Assembly (NCBI RefSeq): GCF_964340395.1
Contig: NC_135555.1
Location: 19,904,947 to 19,968,946 of the forward strand
DNA: 64,000 nucleotides
Direction of reading: 5' to 3'
Origin: Glandiceps talaboti
Taxonomy: Eukaryota > Hemichordata > Enteropneusta > Spengelidae
The translations under genes and the position numbers were made by a program. The notes below the pieces were generated by a model. The model did no database searches. It was not told the origin of the DNA and worked only from the letters and a program-made list of their open reading frames with translations. How positions within the stretch are numbered: the first letter of the stretch is position 1; the number at the start of each line of letters is the position of its first letter. Shown here one piece after another: positions 1 through 12,169 of the stretch.

Positions 1-160
1 ACAAAAATCATGTGGGGGACGGGATAACATCATCATGTTTATATGAACACACTCGAGGGTAGCACAAATTTCTGTGTTAGAATAATGACTTTCCCTATAC
101 ATTTGTGGAGATGATCGTAGTAATCGTAATGCATGGTATAGGAACTAGACTAGTAGTAGA
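1..160 (+). repeat. Dispersed repeat, copy 1 (partner at 40542-40696)
   Basis: About 155 bases align with 40542-40696 in the same orientation. Both copies share AAAATCATGTGGGG, then CATCATCATGTTTATATG, GTAGCACA and a final GGAACTAGAC. Indels of one to three bases between the copies shift every reading frame, which argues against a conserved protein. The window starts inside this copy, so its left limit is unknown. Confidence 0.6.
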
Positions 161-945
161 TCAGTATATTTACTGGTACAATAGCGACTACTTTACATAC
201 CGATCATTGATTTGATAACCAACAATCACGAGAACTGTGTCAAAGCGCATGGAATTATAAACTATCAAAAAATTTGAACTGTACTTTTTAACAAAACAGT
301 TAAATAAACACACATTGTATCTTTGAAAAAATGTCTGCCAACACCAACGTTCAAACTGTTGTCAATCAGTGGATTTGTAACCGAAAATTTAACTGTGCCA
401 AAGTACATTGTACGCAAAAACTGTTCATGTATTATCGTAATGCGTTGAGTTATGATACCCTATATTCAATTGTTTCTTGATTTATTATCCTCATCATGAG
501 ACTTGTAATCCGCCAAGTTTTCTACAGATCCCACTAAGATCATTTTCTATCATACATAATTTTTTATTATGCATCTACTTAATTGGTCTCAACTGATTTT
601 CTTATAATGACACACCCCCATTTCCTATCTTCCGGTGCTTCGAATATATGTGATGCTCTTTTTTCTTCATAGAGCAATTTGTCAGAAACATCCTGCGATG
701 AAAATGTGATGAAAGTCTACCGTTCTCAAACTGGCTTATGGTTAAAAAGTTTGTATTCGAAGCACGATAATATTTGTGTTTATATGCAAGCAGCACACAT
801 GATTTGGAATAAATGTTGCAAGTACCTTACATTGAATATTTTATTTGCATTCTTATCTATTTCGGGGGTTAACAGACAGAAGCTAAGTCCTTCCAAAAAT
901 ACTCAAGAGCTAACACAGTTGTAAACAATGTGTGTATCCTAATTA
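161..945. other. AT-rich stretch, nothing supported
   Basis: I see no exon with good splice sites, no repeat and no RNA gene here. The short open frames at 602-924 overlap on both strands and look like chance. Confidence 0.5.
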
Positions 946-948
946 AAC

Positions 949-1137
949 ACACAGACAGGCAAACAGACAGACAGGTAAGCAGGCAGGCAGACAGACAGAC
1001 AGACAGACAGTAAGACAGGCAGGCAGGCAGGCAGACAGACAGACAGACAGACAGACAGACAGTAAGACAGACAGGCAGGCAGACAGAAAATCAGACAGAC
1101 TGACAGACTGACATGAAGGTAGGCAGACATGTACATA
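949..1137. repeat. Degenerate (CAGA/CAGG)n microsatellite
   Basis: Imperfect tetranucleotide repeat of ACAG and GCAG units over about 190 bases. It creates two Cys/Leu/Ser-rich open frames on the minus strand that are not genes. Related dinucleotide-like ACAGAC words continue weakly to about 1300. Confidence 0.95.
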
Positions 1138-1139
1138 CA

Positions 1140-3920
1140 TGAATAATGCTCACTTCTCTCAATCAGTTACTAGGGTCCTGACAAAAAACACATGTGAATG
1201 TTATTATATTAACACAGCTCTGCATCCTTACTAAATACATAAATGTACACAGATGTAGAAAGACAGACACAGACACAGATGCACAGACGTAGGCATACAC
1301 ACAGATGTACCGGTACATGTACACATCCAGCTAACTTCTTTCCATCTGCTCCTACACGAGATTCTAAATAAAACCTAGCAAAAACACACAGAATGTTAAC
1401 ACAGCTCTATATCCGACTCAACACATCTACCAGCCATCTAAAATAATGAATATGGCGAATTGTAAGCTTATTATTACAATGGTACGTTATTCTAATCAAT
1501 ACACTCAATATTGCTACCCGTTGCCTTATTGATCGTTTTACACGTCCCACAAAAGAGCTTTTGAAAACTATTGATTCCGCCATAATAATCATATATGAGC
1601 AATAAATTAAATGTAAACAAGCACTTTCAATAGATTTATGAATATTTCACTTGAATATACTAAACAGACATCTGATATAATGAAATTGTCGCATTTCAAA
1701 TAAAAATTGAATAATCATTGAATATAAAGAGTTTCATTTGGAGGGAATGTGTTTTTTGAAAATGCGACACAAAGAGTTATTTTATTTTTGATCAATAACA
1801 AAGCGATCTCTTCTGAAAAGACAGAGATATTAGGACATGAAAATTCTTTAAGATTTGCTAAAAACAGATATGATGAAAAGCTGATTTTCTGAACAACCGA
1901 TAGAAATATATTGACATACTGATGTAGCACTGCAAGGGAAGTTGTCAAAATAAAAGATGCATTCGTAAGAAAACTGTTTATATAGCAAAAAGTAATGAAA
2001 TTTGTTTCATGTTCATTCAAAATTCAAACATAAAACGTACCCTACTTTGTAAAGAAGAGAAATTATTACAGTACCATTCAAAAATTACATATCAGGACCA
2101 CTTTCCTAAATTGCAAACCAAAGAGTCATGGGATCGTTCGGCCAGATCTACAGAAAATGAACCCAACAAATTTGATCAGCAGGTCTTTTCACAAATCAGT
2201 GACATTGTAGGTACCAAAAATAACTACAGATAAATTGAGATGATCAGCAGAAAATTGATCAAAATTAGAACTAAAAGTACACATGAACAATGATAGGCAA
2301 TTGCACAATGTACTTACTTTACAGTTTACCGTCAAGAAATATTTTATCGCCCAAAAGTAAGAATTTTTTACCGCAAAAGTAACAAACAATTTTCAACCAA
2401 AAGTAACAAACATTTTGCCACCAAAATTTTGTTTTGTTAAATTTCTCTCCATTTTTTTGGCAAACCTCATTTGTAATTTTGACTGGGATTAAGAAAATAA
2501 TCTAATATATTGATTGATGTCAAAATATTTCATAAAAATATTAAATTTCTCCCCATAACATTAAATCTCCATATTAATCGCAAACTTCCATAATGTGGAC
2601 ATTATGTTTGACTGCGAACAATCATTACTGAATCTCATTCTTTTTATGAGCTACTCAGAGTTTAAGCTCTCACTATGAAAGTAACTACACTTCTGATTTA
2701 GCATTCTGTGTCATATTATCACGAATTCCACGCTTGATTAAGAATTATGAATTGTATCATGAAACTTTTGATGGAAAGACATCTTTCAAAATTATCGTCA
2801 GATGATGCATCCTCAGAGCAGTGGTGATTTTAAACTGATAAGATCCACGCTGTATGTCTTCATTATCATTAATCACAAGAGATAGATACAGCTTATACGA
2901 CACCTTGCGCTGATCAATTCCAAGCACTATTTACTAATCACAGAGAATTCTATGTTCTACAACCATATCTTTTTACCATATTCCTTCATAGCTTGGCCTT
3001 GACCTTGTTAGATGACATATTAATACTCCTTACACTATTTGACAAATTAATATTGTACACCTGCGCTTTTGAAATGATGATATTTACACAACAATCTGCT
3101 TCCCGGAGTAAATACGCTATTAACTTGATGTATGCGCTCTGTACCATGTGGTCATAATTTTTTCATAGTGGCTAATAGTACACTGAAGAAAAAGTACGCA
3201 TTCTCAATAATTTGAGAGCCATGATTTCCAACCTGATGGGTAGATTTTATCGCTACTTGAATTACCTTGGATCTTAATTACTCAAATATTTCAGCATTTT
3301 ATGACCAGAAAAGCTATAAATACAAAAGGTTAAGAGTTTTTCCCTAAAGACAATGAATTATCCCGTAGGACAAAATTGATTGATGTTGAACTAACACAGA
3401 ATGATGCATGGTGTGAAAAATGACTTACAATATACTTAAAAAATAACTGCATTGCATCTGCTATGAATCAGACGAAACACATTAATGTTAAGATGAACAA
3501 GCACGACTTCAAGTCCGATGTTTGCAGTCAATCATTTGGAGGGTTGTGGTTTCTCACTGAAGTAAATACAATACAAACAAGTTTGAATACCATTTTTATG
3601 GACTAGTGATTATAATGTAGGGTGTTCACACTGGACAAGTTGTCTCAATTCTATGGCAACTCTTATCTTAACCTAGCTAAAGAAAACAAATACGAAGAGT
3701 TTAAGTCAACCCTGAGGCAGAATAAGTTACATGTATGATGTAAGCAAGGTACATTTGTATAAGTTAATAGTTTTTGGTCTAACGTAAGTTTAAAGTCGAC
3801 AAATAATTCCATTTCATGATGTAGGACGTGTTTTACTTTCCTACATAAGGGTTACTGTTGAATGATTGTTTGGTATAAAATGTGTTCCTGCAAGGAACCA
3901 CACAATAAATTTTTGACTAG
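1140..3920. other. AT-rich noncoding stretch
   Basis: No convincing gene. Open frames at 1407-1592, 1715-2020 and 2009-2233 lack supporting splice sites. A small perfect palindrome, CATAATGTGGACATTATG-like, lies near 2591-2608. A 50-codon open frame without ATG follows an AG at about 2658, but I do not trust it. Confidence 0.45.
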
Positions 3921-3922
3921 TT

Positions 3923-3942
3923 CGGAATTTCCGGGAATTTCC
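3923..3942 (+). promoter_or_regulatory. Paired kappaB-like / STAT-like site
   Basis: Two ten-base words lie head to tail: CGGAATTTCC directly followed by GGGAATTTCC. The second is a canonical NF-kappaB/Rel consensus match. The junction TTCCGGGAA also fits the STAT pattern TTCN3GAA. This is motif evidence only, and no nearby transcription start is visible. Confidence 0.35.
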
Positions 3943-4069
3943 TCCCAGCTACTTCGCTGGTTGACATTTTCATATCGGTGATTATCATGTATATTATGTT
4001 CTAAATGGGGTCTGGGGTTGGCACCATTGGCCGCACACCCTACCTGACCTGATCAGTGGTACCCTGGGT

Positions 4070-4520
4070 CCTGTCCAAACGATTATGCCATCCAAAACAC
4101 TCACCATACAATCTATACACTGTAAATGATCAGCTAGTACTATATACCACATACGATATACATGTAGTATGTGACCTGTCCAACTCATATGTTACCCATC
4201 AACAAACTGAACATGTTTGCTAAGTGTGGATGTGCCAATTTTATACATAGGTGACCTGTTTGCATAATTACACAATTGTATATTATGATTCAACATCATT
4301 TTGACTATTATAGCATTGCCCTCCTGTCCAAACTGTGTAAATAATGCCATCTGAAAAGAATCAAGATGACTGGTCTATGCTATAGTAAATAATTACAATT
4401 AAGTATAAATAAACACATGTGACCTGTCTATATCACACGCTGTTGGTCAAGATGGCTTTGACCATTAGCATCACCTTCCTGTCCGAACTGTGTATACACA
4501 TACCATCTGAAACACTGACT
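4070..4520. repeat. Degenerate three-copy tandem repeat
   Basis: The phrase CCTGTCCAAAC with a following ATGCCATC recurs at about 4071, 4324 and 4478, with shorter GTGACCTGT echoes at 4170, 4250 and 4420. The copies are diverged, so the array is old. Confidence 0.6.
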
Positions 4521-4529
4521 AGGGATTGA

Positions 4530-4830
4530 AAATGTTGAACTTAATTCACCACTGGGATCAATTTTTCTTGAAAATAAGTGTTTTTTAAATATCTCCAAAC
4601 TTCATCATAGCTGAAAGAAATGTTGGTGTTTGCCATCTTGGTTTCTGGGAAATCAACAATCTTTCATTTTCCCCATATATAATTAATACAGTAGTCGGTG
4701 ATAACATTGGATTCTAAAATGGCCTAATTTGGATAACATTGTGATCTCTATTTAAAAAATTCACATGGTCACCCCTCATTTTTCTTCTTGGTTTAAACTC
4801 AGAATGGGTTTGACTTTGAGTGTAAACAAT
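4530..4830 (+). repeat. Dispersed repeat R3, copy A
   Basis: This stretch resembles 53200-53510 in the same orientation. Shared landmarks are ATTGGATTCTAAAATG, a following CCTAATTT/TCTTAATTT and AGAATGGGTTTGA. I see no coding capacity. The class is unknown, and the copy limits are approximate. Confidence 0.5.
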
Positions 4831-5309
4831 TTATTTGAGGCACATTCCATATTAAAGATTAATAAAAATCACAAACTGCCAACCTGCCTAAAAGAATAAT
4901 TCATCATGCTAAATTGCATTATGAAATCAGGAAGATTTTAAAGTTTTAATTAAACCTAACCAAATATATAACCACAGCAACTTTTCAACCCCCTATGCAA
5001 TAAACCACAAAGTACATGTATGACCTTGTTCATTATAATTCAGATTTTTAACCACTTTATGGGCACATGAGAAGAGTGCCATGCAAGTGTGATGAATGTG
5101 AGTCGATTCAATATATGACAACCTAAGATGTTCCTTGCTCTTATCTCATCGGCATCTCCACATGATAGGAGTAATGTAAGAAATCTTCATTTATTTTTTA
5201 CACATTCTGCTGGCTCTGTATAGCTCCCGAAGGAATACAATTCAACTACTAATTGCTTTCTTATACTCAGTATCAATCCATCATTCATAATCTAAAATTG
5301 TCAGCTTGT

Positions 5310-5425
5310 TTTCCTTGTTGTCCGGATCACCGGGGACCCGTTTCTAATTCCACTTGGCACCGCGGAGATTTTCCCAGCCCTCTGGCTGATATAACCTTCC
5401 TTTACCTGCTACTCATTCAGCCATG
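5310..5425. other. GC-elevated island, possible exon or conserved element
   Basis: A sharp local rise in GC content, with several frames open on both strands for 25-35 codons. On + one frame runs from about 5311 (CPDHRGPVSNSTW...) to a stop near 5416. Because many frames are open and no good splice pair frames it, a regulatory element is as likely as an exon. Confidence 0.25.
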
Positions 5426-5749
5426 ACATATTGGTAGAATGTGTAAAAAATACATGTTTTCATCAACCAAAACCCGCAATTGTTGAATGCCTTAATGCGT
5501 GTTTCTGAACTTTGGTAGCATTATGCATTGAAAAGAAGTGACCTTACCTGTTAAACAAGGAAGGGGGTTTTGATTATTTTATTACTAAGGAAGAGATGAC
5601 CATCTACCAAACAGCAATTAACTTATGAAACTATCACATGGTATCATATGGATTGTATCTAGCTTCTTAAATAATGCAGGTCAATGGGGATGATACTAAC
5701 ATATAATCAGTTAATTGTACTCTCCTTTGTATCCTTCCCCTTTGTGTTA

Positions 5750-6180
5750 CATTATCCCAAATGTCATCTTCCCCTTAATCGTTTTCTTTTTTGCCCTTCA
5801 AATTCCCAGTTTTAGCAAAATTTACGTATGTCCCAAAATTCCTTTAAATTTATATCACATCAAAATATCATCCACTAATTTTTTTTCTTTTCCCACTGTC
5901 TCATTCCCAATTTTAGCAAAATTTCTGTTTTATGTATTTTCCCAAAATTCCTTTAAATTTACATTTTTGTATATGATGTCAAAATATTGTGCTCATTTTT
6001 TTTCCCTTCTGATTCCCAATTTTAGCAAATATCTGTGAATCTATTTCTTAAAATATCTTCCACTAATTTTTTTCCCCTTCAAGGCTTCTTGTTCATTTTT
6101 GTGTTTTATGTATTTCGCAAAATCCCTTCCTCTTTATATGACATCAAAATATCTCATTCCCAATTTTAGTCCCTTTCCAT
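5750..6180. repeat. Pyrimidine-rich tandem repeat, about 110-120 bp unit, about 4 copies
   Basis: The words ATTCCCAATTTTAGCAAA, CAAAATTCCTTTAAATTT and CATCAAAATAT recur in the same order from about 5790, 5900, 6010 and 6140. The pyrimidine-rich strand gives a spurious Phe/Ser/Pro-rich open frame at 5715-6038. Confidence 0.75.
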
Positions 6181-6199
6181 CAATTCACTGATTTCCTTA

Positions 6200-7430
6200 A
6201 TCTTTATGATTTGAGTGTCAAATGTTTCACCTCCTCATTTCTTTCATTTAATTATCTCATAAGTTTTAACTGTCTTTCCTGCCCACTCCCCACAAACCAT
6301 TACAACAAACCACAAATAGTAGTCATGCAAGAATCACCTTAATTAAAAGTCAATATTTTCATGTCCTAGTGAAGCATTAAGAGGCACTCAAGTTAATTCT
6401 TTAAACTCATCATCGTATCTTTTAGAATTTGAACAGGCATTAGTAATGTTTTTGTGAAAGGTGTTTATGTAGGTGACACCTTCAAATCAAGTTAACTTCA
6501 CAGGTAATCAATGTTTCTTTACCCAAATAATGGTTGAATGGACGATTGAGGAAGCAGTTTAAATTTTAAAAGATCTCCCCCTCTGTCAGGACTCTGAAGA
6601 GACTGCTCCAGTAAAATCTTATTGTCCATATATGTACAAGTATTTGCCTTTGAACAGTTTGACAAGTTGAAAACCCAGATTTGTATTTTGTTTGAAATTA
6701 GAGAATATGTTTTACTTAGAGTAACTATATTAGTTGCTATGTCAACTATCTCTAATCTGTTTTTTAATGTATATTTATTATCATATTATAATTTCTTTTT
6801 TTTTTTACATTTTTATATTTCAGGGACTAAATGAACAAATATGAAACATACAAAGTAGGAAGATGGACCTGATTCACTTTTTATAAGCAATATATCTCTA
6901 TAAAATGCATGACCCAAAACACATGTACATTACGTTTCTCACAAATTGATCTTCTGTAAGAAATGATGTGCGTCCGACATGGTTTAATTGGAGATGACAC
7001 TTGAACAGATTGCAATGCATTAAATCTAGGTGATGGAGCCCCGGGGTGATAATGTGAATGAAAGTGGCAATACAACATTAGCTTATTGTTACCTGTCAAC
7101 TCCCTGTAGTCTTGGGGGGCAAGACAGGATTCTTTCAAGATTTTGATTTTTTTCCATTTTCAGGAACCTTGTAAGACCTTTTTTGTCATCTAATGGGCTC
7201 TTGTTACTAACATCAAGTGACATGAAGAGTTAAAAGCAATTGAAATTTGAAAAAAAATTGTGAGAACACGTCAAATGCAACTTTTTTGTTCGAGTAACAG
7301 GGTCAACGCTTTAATAGAAAAGAAGAATTCTACATTGTGATTTCATCACTCTTCATCATGGCAACGCAATTGTACAATATGGCTGCCAGGTAAATATGTC
7401 ACTTTAAGGTAAAATATAGATTACAAACAC
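6200..7430. other. Noncoding stretch with isolated acceptor-like sites
   Basis: Good polypyrimidine acceptor motifs end near 6588, 6824 and 7159, but each is followed by a short frame without a clear donor. A frame starting at 6589 reads DSEETAPVKSYCPYMYKYL and then stops. The minus-strand open frame at 6881-7138 has no splice support. The block 6980-7120 is slightly GC-elevated. Confidence 0.4.
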
Positions 7431-7431
7431 A

Positions 7432-7445
7432 GTTTCCATGGAAAC
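7432..7445. promoter_or_regulatory. RFX X-box palindrome
   Basis: GTTTCCATGGAAAC is a perfect 14-base palindrome that fits the RFX-family X-box pattern. Function is inferred from the motif alone. Confidence 0.35.
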
Positions 7446-7484
7446 AAAATCATCTTTCTCCTGCTTTTCACACTTTTTTAAATG

Positions 7485-7815
7485 TAAAACAGTGGTCAAA
7501 TGGATGGAGATTTGTTATTCATTTTGCAATTTTAATTAATAAAACAATTTCATCATAGCTTCCTACTTGAAAAATCAATATGAAACAACATACACCAAGT
7601 AAATAAATGAGTCAAATATTTGTTATTGTATGTACAATAACAAACTTTTTACACACTTTTTAGCTCTTTACAATTTATAGAGTGAGACGTTTGAACATAG
7701 ACTTGAACAATGTTGTTTTCGCATTGATTTTTCAAGTGGCGAGCTATGATAAAATTGTTTTATCAATTAAAAATCCAAACTAATACCCAATCCTCTTCAA
7801 TGGCCACAGTAAACA
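7485..7815. mobile_element. Foldback (MITE-like) element, family P copy 1
   Basis: The two halves are inverted copies of each other. The left arm at 7531-7589 (AATAAAACAATTTCATCATAG...) pairs with the reverse complement of 7712-7772. The centre at 7620-7643 is TTGTTATTGTA, then TG, then TACAATAACAA, an 11-base perfect stem. Similarity between arms continues outward to about 7490 and 7810. No transposase frame is present, so it would be nonautonomous. A second copy of the right half lies at 56207-56450. Confidence 0.7.
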
Positions 7816-7829
7816 CCAACAACAGGTAA

Positions 7830-9760
7830 ACTTTTCTTCTAAGTACAAAAGAGATAAAATTTACTGAAATTTTTGATGCAGCTTGTCTTTGTTAAGTCTA
7901 TAATTTTATTCATCTTTTTGTTTTAGCACCTAAGTTTACCATTAAATAATGTCTGACAACACAGGTTACCATTATCAGATAGCGATGTTACTCGCTCACA
8001 ACCATTATCGCTTCTGTTGATATAAAAGTGCCAATGGCGCTGTAGCACAACTGTTGACAGTACACTTTAATTTTCTGTGATGATTATGTGATCTTGTTGC
8101 TAGATATATTATATTTGCATACATTCTTTGAAGATTTATTCCCATGCCTTCCCATCCATGGTGTTACATCTGCAAATATACACCATAATTTTATGTTACT
8201 ACAGTTGTGCTAAAAAACAAGCACGTTCTCTATCAATACAGAATGAAACTTTATGCTTCCAATGTCATAGTCTTTAGGTTTAACTGAATAATTAGCCTTT
8301 TAAATGACTTGATTATAGTTTATTAAATATATATCAATTGTTTTATGCATAATTGATATCTATTTAACCCAAAACACGGTAACTTGCAACTTGATGCCAC
8401 TGACAGAAGAAAGTAAGAAAATTGATGAAACTTGAAAATCAACCGCTTTAGTTAAATACACCACAGTTCACACAATATTCCTGATTCCTACACTTGTCTA
8501 CGTTATTTAACCACATGAGGGGTTGCATAGATTACTCCTTTTTGACAAAATGGCCTAAAAATATCTAAAATACATGGTTGTGTTCAGGTAATTAATACCT
8601 GCTATCTATTGTTCCATGTTTTGATGCAGTCAGTCAGCTACAAATGTCGCAATGACTTGTTTGCACTATTTGAAACCGTTCATCACATGAACTTGAAAAT
8701 GCCTACTATTTTTAATATTTAAAATGATGTAACCATGTAAAGTTAATCTTAAACCATAGCTGCAGGTGGAAAAAGACCAAATTTTTTATTCTCCTGTAAT
8801 CTTCATTGTGCAACAATAATCTGTAGTAAATAAGCTTATGTACATGAATCCTATTAACACTATTTATGGGTAACAACTCACCAATGTACATAATTATAGC
8901 CATCTAAAATGTCATCAAAGATGTCCAAAAATTACACTTCCGTTTCTGCTTGATACTGTCCAAAACATAAAGTGGTTATCGCACACAGGTCAGCTACATG
9001 TAGTCTGGATGCCAACTGTGGTTATAAACCATTTATTATAAAATCGTAACAATACTGTATAGGAACTAGAGTACAGACCAGCATGATACATAAAAAGTAC
9101 GACAGTAAATTCTGTGATTGAAAATATGTCATATTTGAGAAGTCTTTAGGCATATACTAAACCTTTCATTTTAAACACCACGAATCTAGGTATAAAATTT
9201 CAAGTCTCTATAACAAAACTTCTGATCTTCAACAGTACTACCTGCACAGTATAGTATAAATGTAGTATGCAGGCAGAATTTTATATTCAACAATTTTTCA
9301 TTCCAGCAAAACAGAGGCATTTTTAGTTCTATCGTAATCAAAACAGAAAAGACGTGTTGAGTAAACGATTGAATGATATAAGTTATCAATTTTTTGGATA
9401 CAGTTTGGAAAAGTGAACAGAAGATAAAAATCTGGTAAAACTTGCTGTACACATTTCAACACAATGCTATGTAATTTTGGTGCAACCCTGATGTTAAAAT
9501 ACCAGGAAACTTGTTAGAAATATTACACATTTTTGGAAGTAGGGTTTTAAAAAAAAAATTTGTAGAACAAAATTTTGAAAAATGGATGACAAGTTACTCT
9601 TACAGTGCATATCAGAATACATGTATAGGGTCGCACAATGGTTGGATATTTACACTGAGCTGCAGTGTCAAACCAATTGATTAGCTAGTCTGTCTGCCAC
9701 GGCTATTGTTCACATTTTCATGTACTGTACACATACAACTACTGAGATACATTACATATT
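7830..9760. other. AT-rich noncoding stretch
   Basis: No repeat or exon is supported. At about 9057 the phrase TATAGGAACTAGAGTA recurs; it is shared with 133-150, 40676-40693 and, inverted, 39856-39874. Confidence 0.45.
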
Positions 9761-9763
9761 TTT

Positions 9764-9777
9764 GTAACCATAGCAAC
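9764..9777. promoter_or_regulatory. RFX X-box
   Basis: GTAACCATAGCAAC fits the bipartite RFX X-box pattern at every constrained position. This is a motif match only. Confidence 0.35.
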
Positions 9778-10219
9778 AAAGGTTACCCCTTTTTTTAGCA
9801 CAAAACTTTTGAGAAAAGGACTTAAAAATTTACATCCAAACTGTTGCTGTGAGCACCAGAAAGTCAAAATCTAATGACTGGTTTGCTGTTGGAAAGCTAG
9901 TTGTTAGTTATGCTATACATAGAGAAGTGACTGCCCTATGAGCTTGCAGATCTTGTCAAAAAGTGACCCTTTGCTTAAGGGGGATGTGTGCTCATACTTC
10001 CCGACTAGAATATTGTGCATTAGGACATTCCATTTTGGAATAAATAATGTACACGTTTGTAGTAACAATTTAGACGTACATTAACAATTCATTGTAACCC
10101 CTGGCACAAAGATAGCACATCTACTGGTACAAGATAATGTAATATCGTAAACGGGAACCAGAAAAAGTTTCAGACGTTTAAAATAAAAGACCACATCACG
10201 TCTATTTTGAGCATGATAT

Positions 10220-10740
10220 TGAAATAGTTATACGCATATTCAATTTAATTTTTTTTTAATTTCTGTTGTTCAAATTTGTTTTGATAAATTAATTCAGATT
10301 TAGAACAATAATTATACATATTTACTGCTGCACTAGCTGTAACTTGAATACCAATACTATATTTTTTTTTAATCACACAATATATTTGCTGAAAATTGTT
10401 CAGATACCAATAATTAATCATCGTACATGTTAATTAGTGGTCAAGTTTATTCATAAGTAGTACAGTAATAGGTTGCAATCATGATTGCACTTGGGAGGGG
10501 CCCCCCTCATTTTTGGGTGCAAACAAAAAATCGGGATGTATTACACCATAGTTTGTGTATAACTACACAAATACATTTTACTGTAAGTGATTCAATATTG
10601 TTCGGGGTGTACAATATTATCATTACATGTAACTCATTGTATTTAACACAAGTTTTCAAAAAAAGTTGTGGTTGCAACTACTGCAGCTTTAAAACTAACG
10701 CCAATGACATCGTAGTACAACTGACTACTCTTTAAACCAT
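10220..10740 (-). repeat. Dispersed repeat R1, minus-strand copy
   Basis: The reverse complement aligns with 29200-29520. Shared landmarks are ACCCAAAAATGA, GCAATCANNATTGCAACC, TGTACTACTTATG, TAATTATTGGTAT and TTTCAG(C/T)(A/G)AATA. The open frame at 10481-10735 is just this repeat read in the other direction. Confidence 0.7.
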
Positions 10741-10749
10741 TTCTTACTT

Positions 10750-11370
10750 AAATTATTAGGCAGGTCTGAAGTCTACTTTGCATATGATAATGTTGATCAG
10801 TTCATCACATCATGAATAATTACCATCTAAACATCTATTTGCATATCAACAATAAGGTCATGATGTCATGGTTGCATAATGGATATTCATGACTCCTCAG
10901 TGCTTATTCCCTGTGTAAAACATCTCTTATGAATAATATTGTGCAACCACAAATATATTTCTGTTCATTCCCATGATGCAATAGCTCATAACAAATATAC
11001 ACTACCATGACAGTCACAAACCATTAGCGGTCCAAGTGCAACAAACCCGCGTGCTTGCCTGGCGAAAACGGGTGTCATAAAAGTTGTTTGCATCTCTAAA
11101 GCTGTTTGTAGCGTTACTTATAATAGCCTAATAAATTGATAACAACTGATATAAGACGGAGATAAGGTTTGCCTCAATTGCAGTCCATGCAGACGGCCGT
11201 TTAGAGGTTTTTACAGCTGTTTACTTGTGTTATGTAAGAGTCCATCATCACATGTGTAAATATTGGTACTCTTTGATAACAAGTCCACTTGCTTGGCTAA
11301 TGGCTTGTCCCAGTGATGAAAGACTCTTGATGTTTCTCTGAAATCGCAAGTAAATTGTAGGTGATGCGAA
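10750..11370. promoter_or_regulatory. Candidate enhancer / conserved noncoding block
   Basis: The block is free of recognisable repeats and dense in textbook binding words. It has two TTTGCATAT octamer-like sites (about 10779 and 10838), CAACAATAAGG SOX-like, CATGAATAATTACC homeobox-like, GTCATAAA posterior-Hox-like (about 11073), and AGATAAGG, a GATA site (about 11161). GC content is above that of the flanks. Function is an inference from motif density. Confidence 0.3.
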
Positions 11371-11828
11371 ATTATGAAATGACTGTCGAGAACCCAAAGT
11401 TTATGAAAATGTCTCTATTTCCTAAAATCTGTCCAAACTTTACAGCAATCTAAAAATTAGCAAAAAACAAGCAGTTATATTGACAAATTACCATAATTCC
11501 AACAAATTTAATCATCTTTATTTTAAATTTGACCAAAACTAATGCATTTATACCCGAGGTATGTTAACATTTGCTAGACTCTTTAAAAATCTCATTTTTT
11601 CTTATTTGACATCCATTTTAATACACAGGTTATAGTAAAGGTTGTACAATGTCGCAGTATAAACTTTAATAGCTATCAAAAATACCAATCACATTACAGT
11701 AATAACCATAGGATTTTCGTTCACAAATGTCAATACCATCCCTAAGGTACTGCACACTAAATTTTGAATGTCAAAAGTTCTTTGTGTTTGAAGCTTATAC
11801 GACGGCCTCCCACACTCTGTTAGACACG

Positions 11829-12120
11829 AACATTTTCAGAAATATAACATAAAAAACACTAATATGGCATTTGGGATGTTGAATCGTGAAGTTGCGATCA
11901 ACACAGAGCATGTTCAGATGCAAAGGACTGTGGGATTTTTGTACTTGCATAATTCCTAAATTGGGGTGGGGAGGCTAACATTTTCAGAAATATCAGATAA
12001 AAACACTAATAATGTGACATTTAGATAATGAATCAATAAACACAGAGCATGCTCAGGTGCAAAGGACTTTTTTGTAGATGCACAATGGGCGGGGTGGGTG
12101 GGGTTGGGATCAGTCTGTGA
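11829..12120. repeat. Tandem repeat, 148-bp unit, two copies
   Basis: AACATTTTCAGAAATAT(A/C) opens a unit at 11829 and again at 11977. Both carry AACACTAAT, then CAACACAGAGCATG and CAGNTGCAAAGGAC. Confidence 0.75.
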
Positions 12121-12160
12121 TGCACAATGGGCAGGGTGGGTGGGGTTGGGATCAGTCTGT
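12077..12160. repeat. Near-perfect 42-bp tandem duplication, G-rich
   Basis: The unit at 12077-12118 repeats at 12119-12160 with one substitution (GGGCGGGG versus GGGCAGGG). Each unit carries four G-runs (GGG, GGGG, GGG, GGGG), a potential G-quadruplex. The near identity suggests a recent event, in contrast to the older repeats around it. Confidence 0.9.
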
Positions 12161-12169
12161 GATCAGGAG

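Noticed and set aside
939-1140. Two Cys/Leu/Ser-rich minus-strand open frames
   Set aside because: They are translations of the CAGA/CAGG microsatellite.
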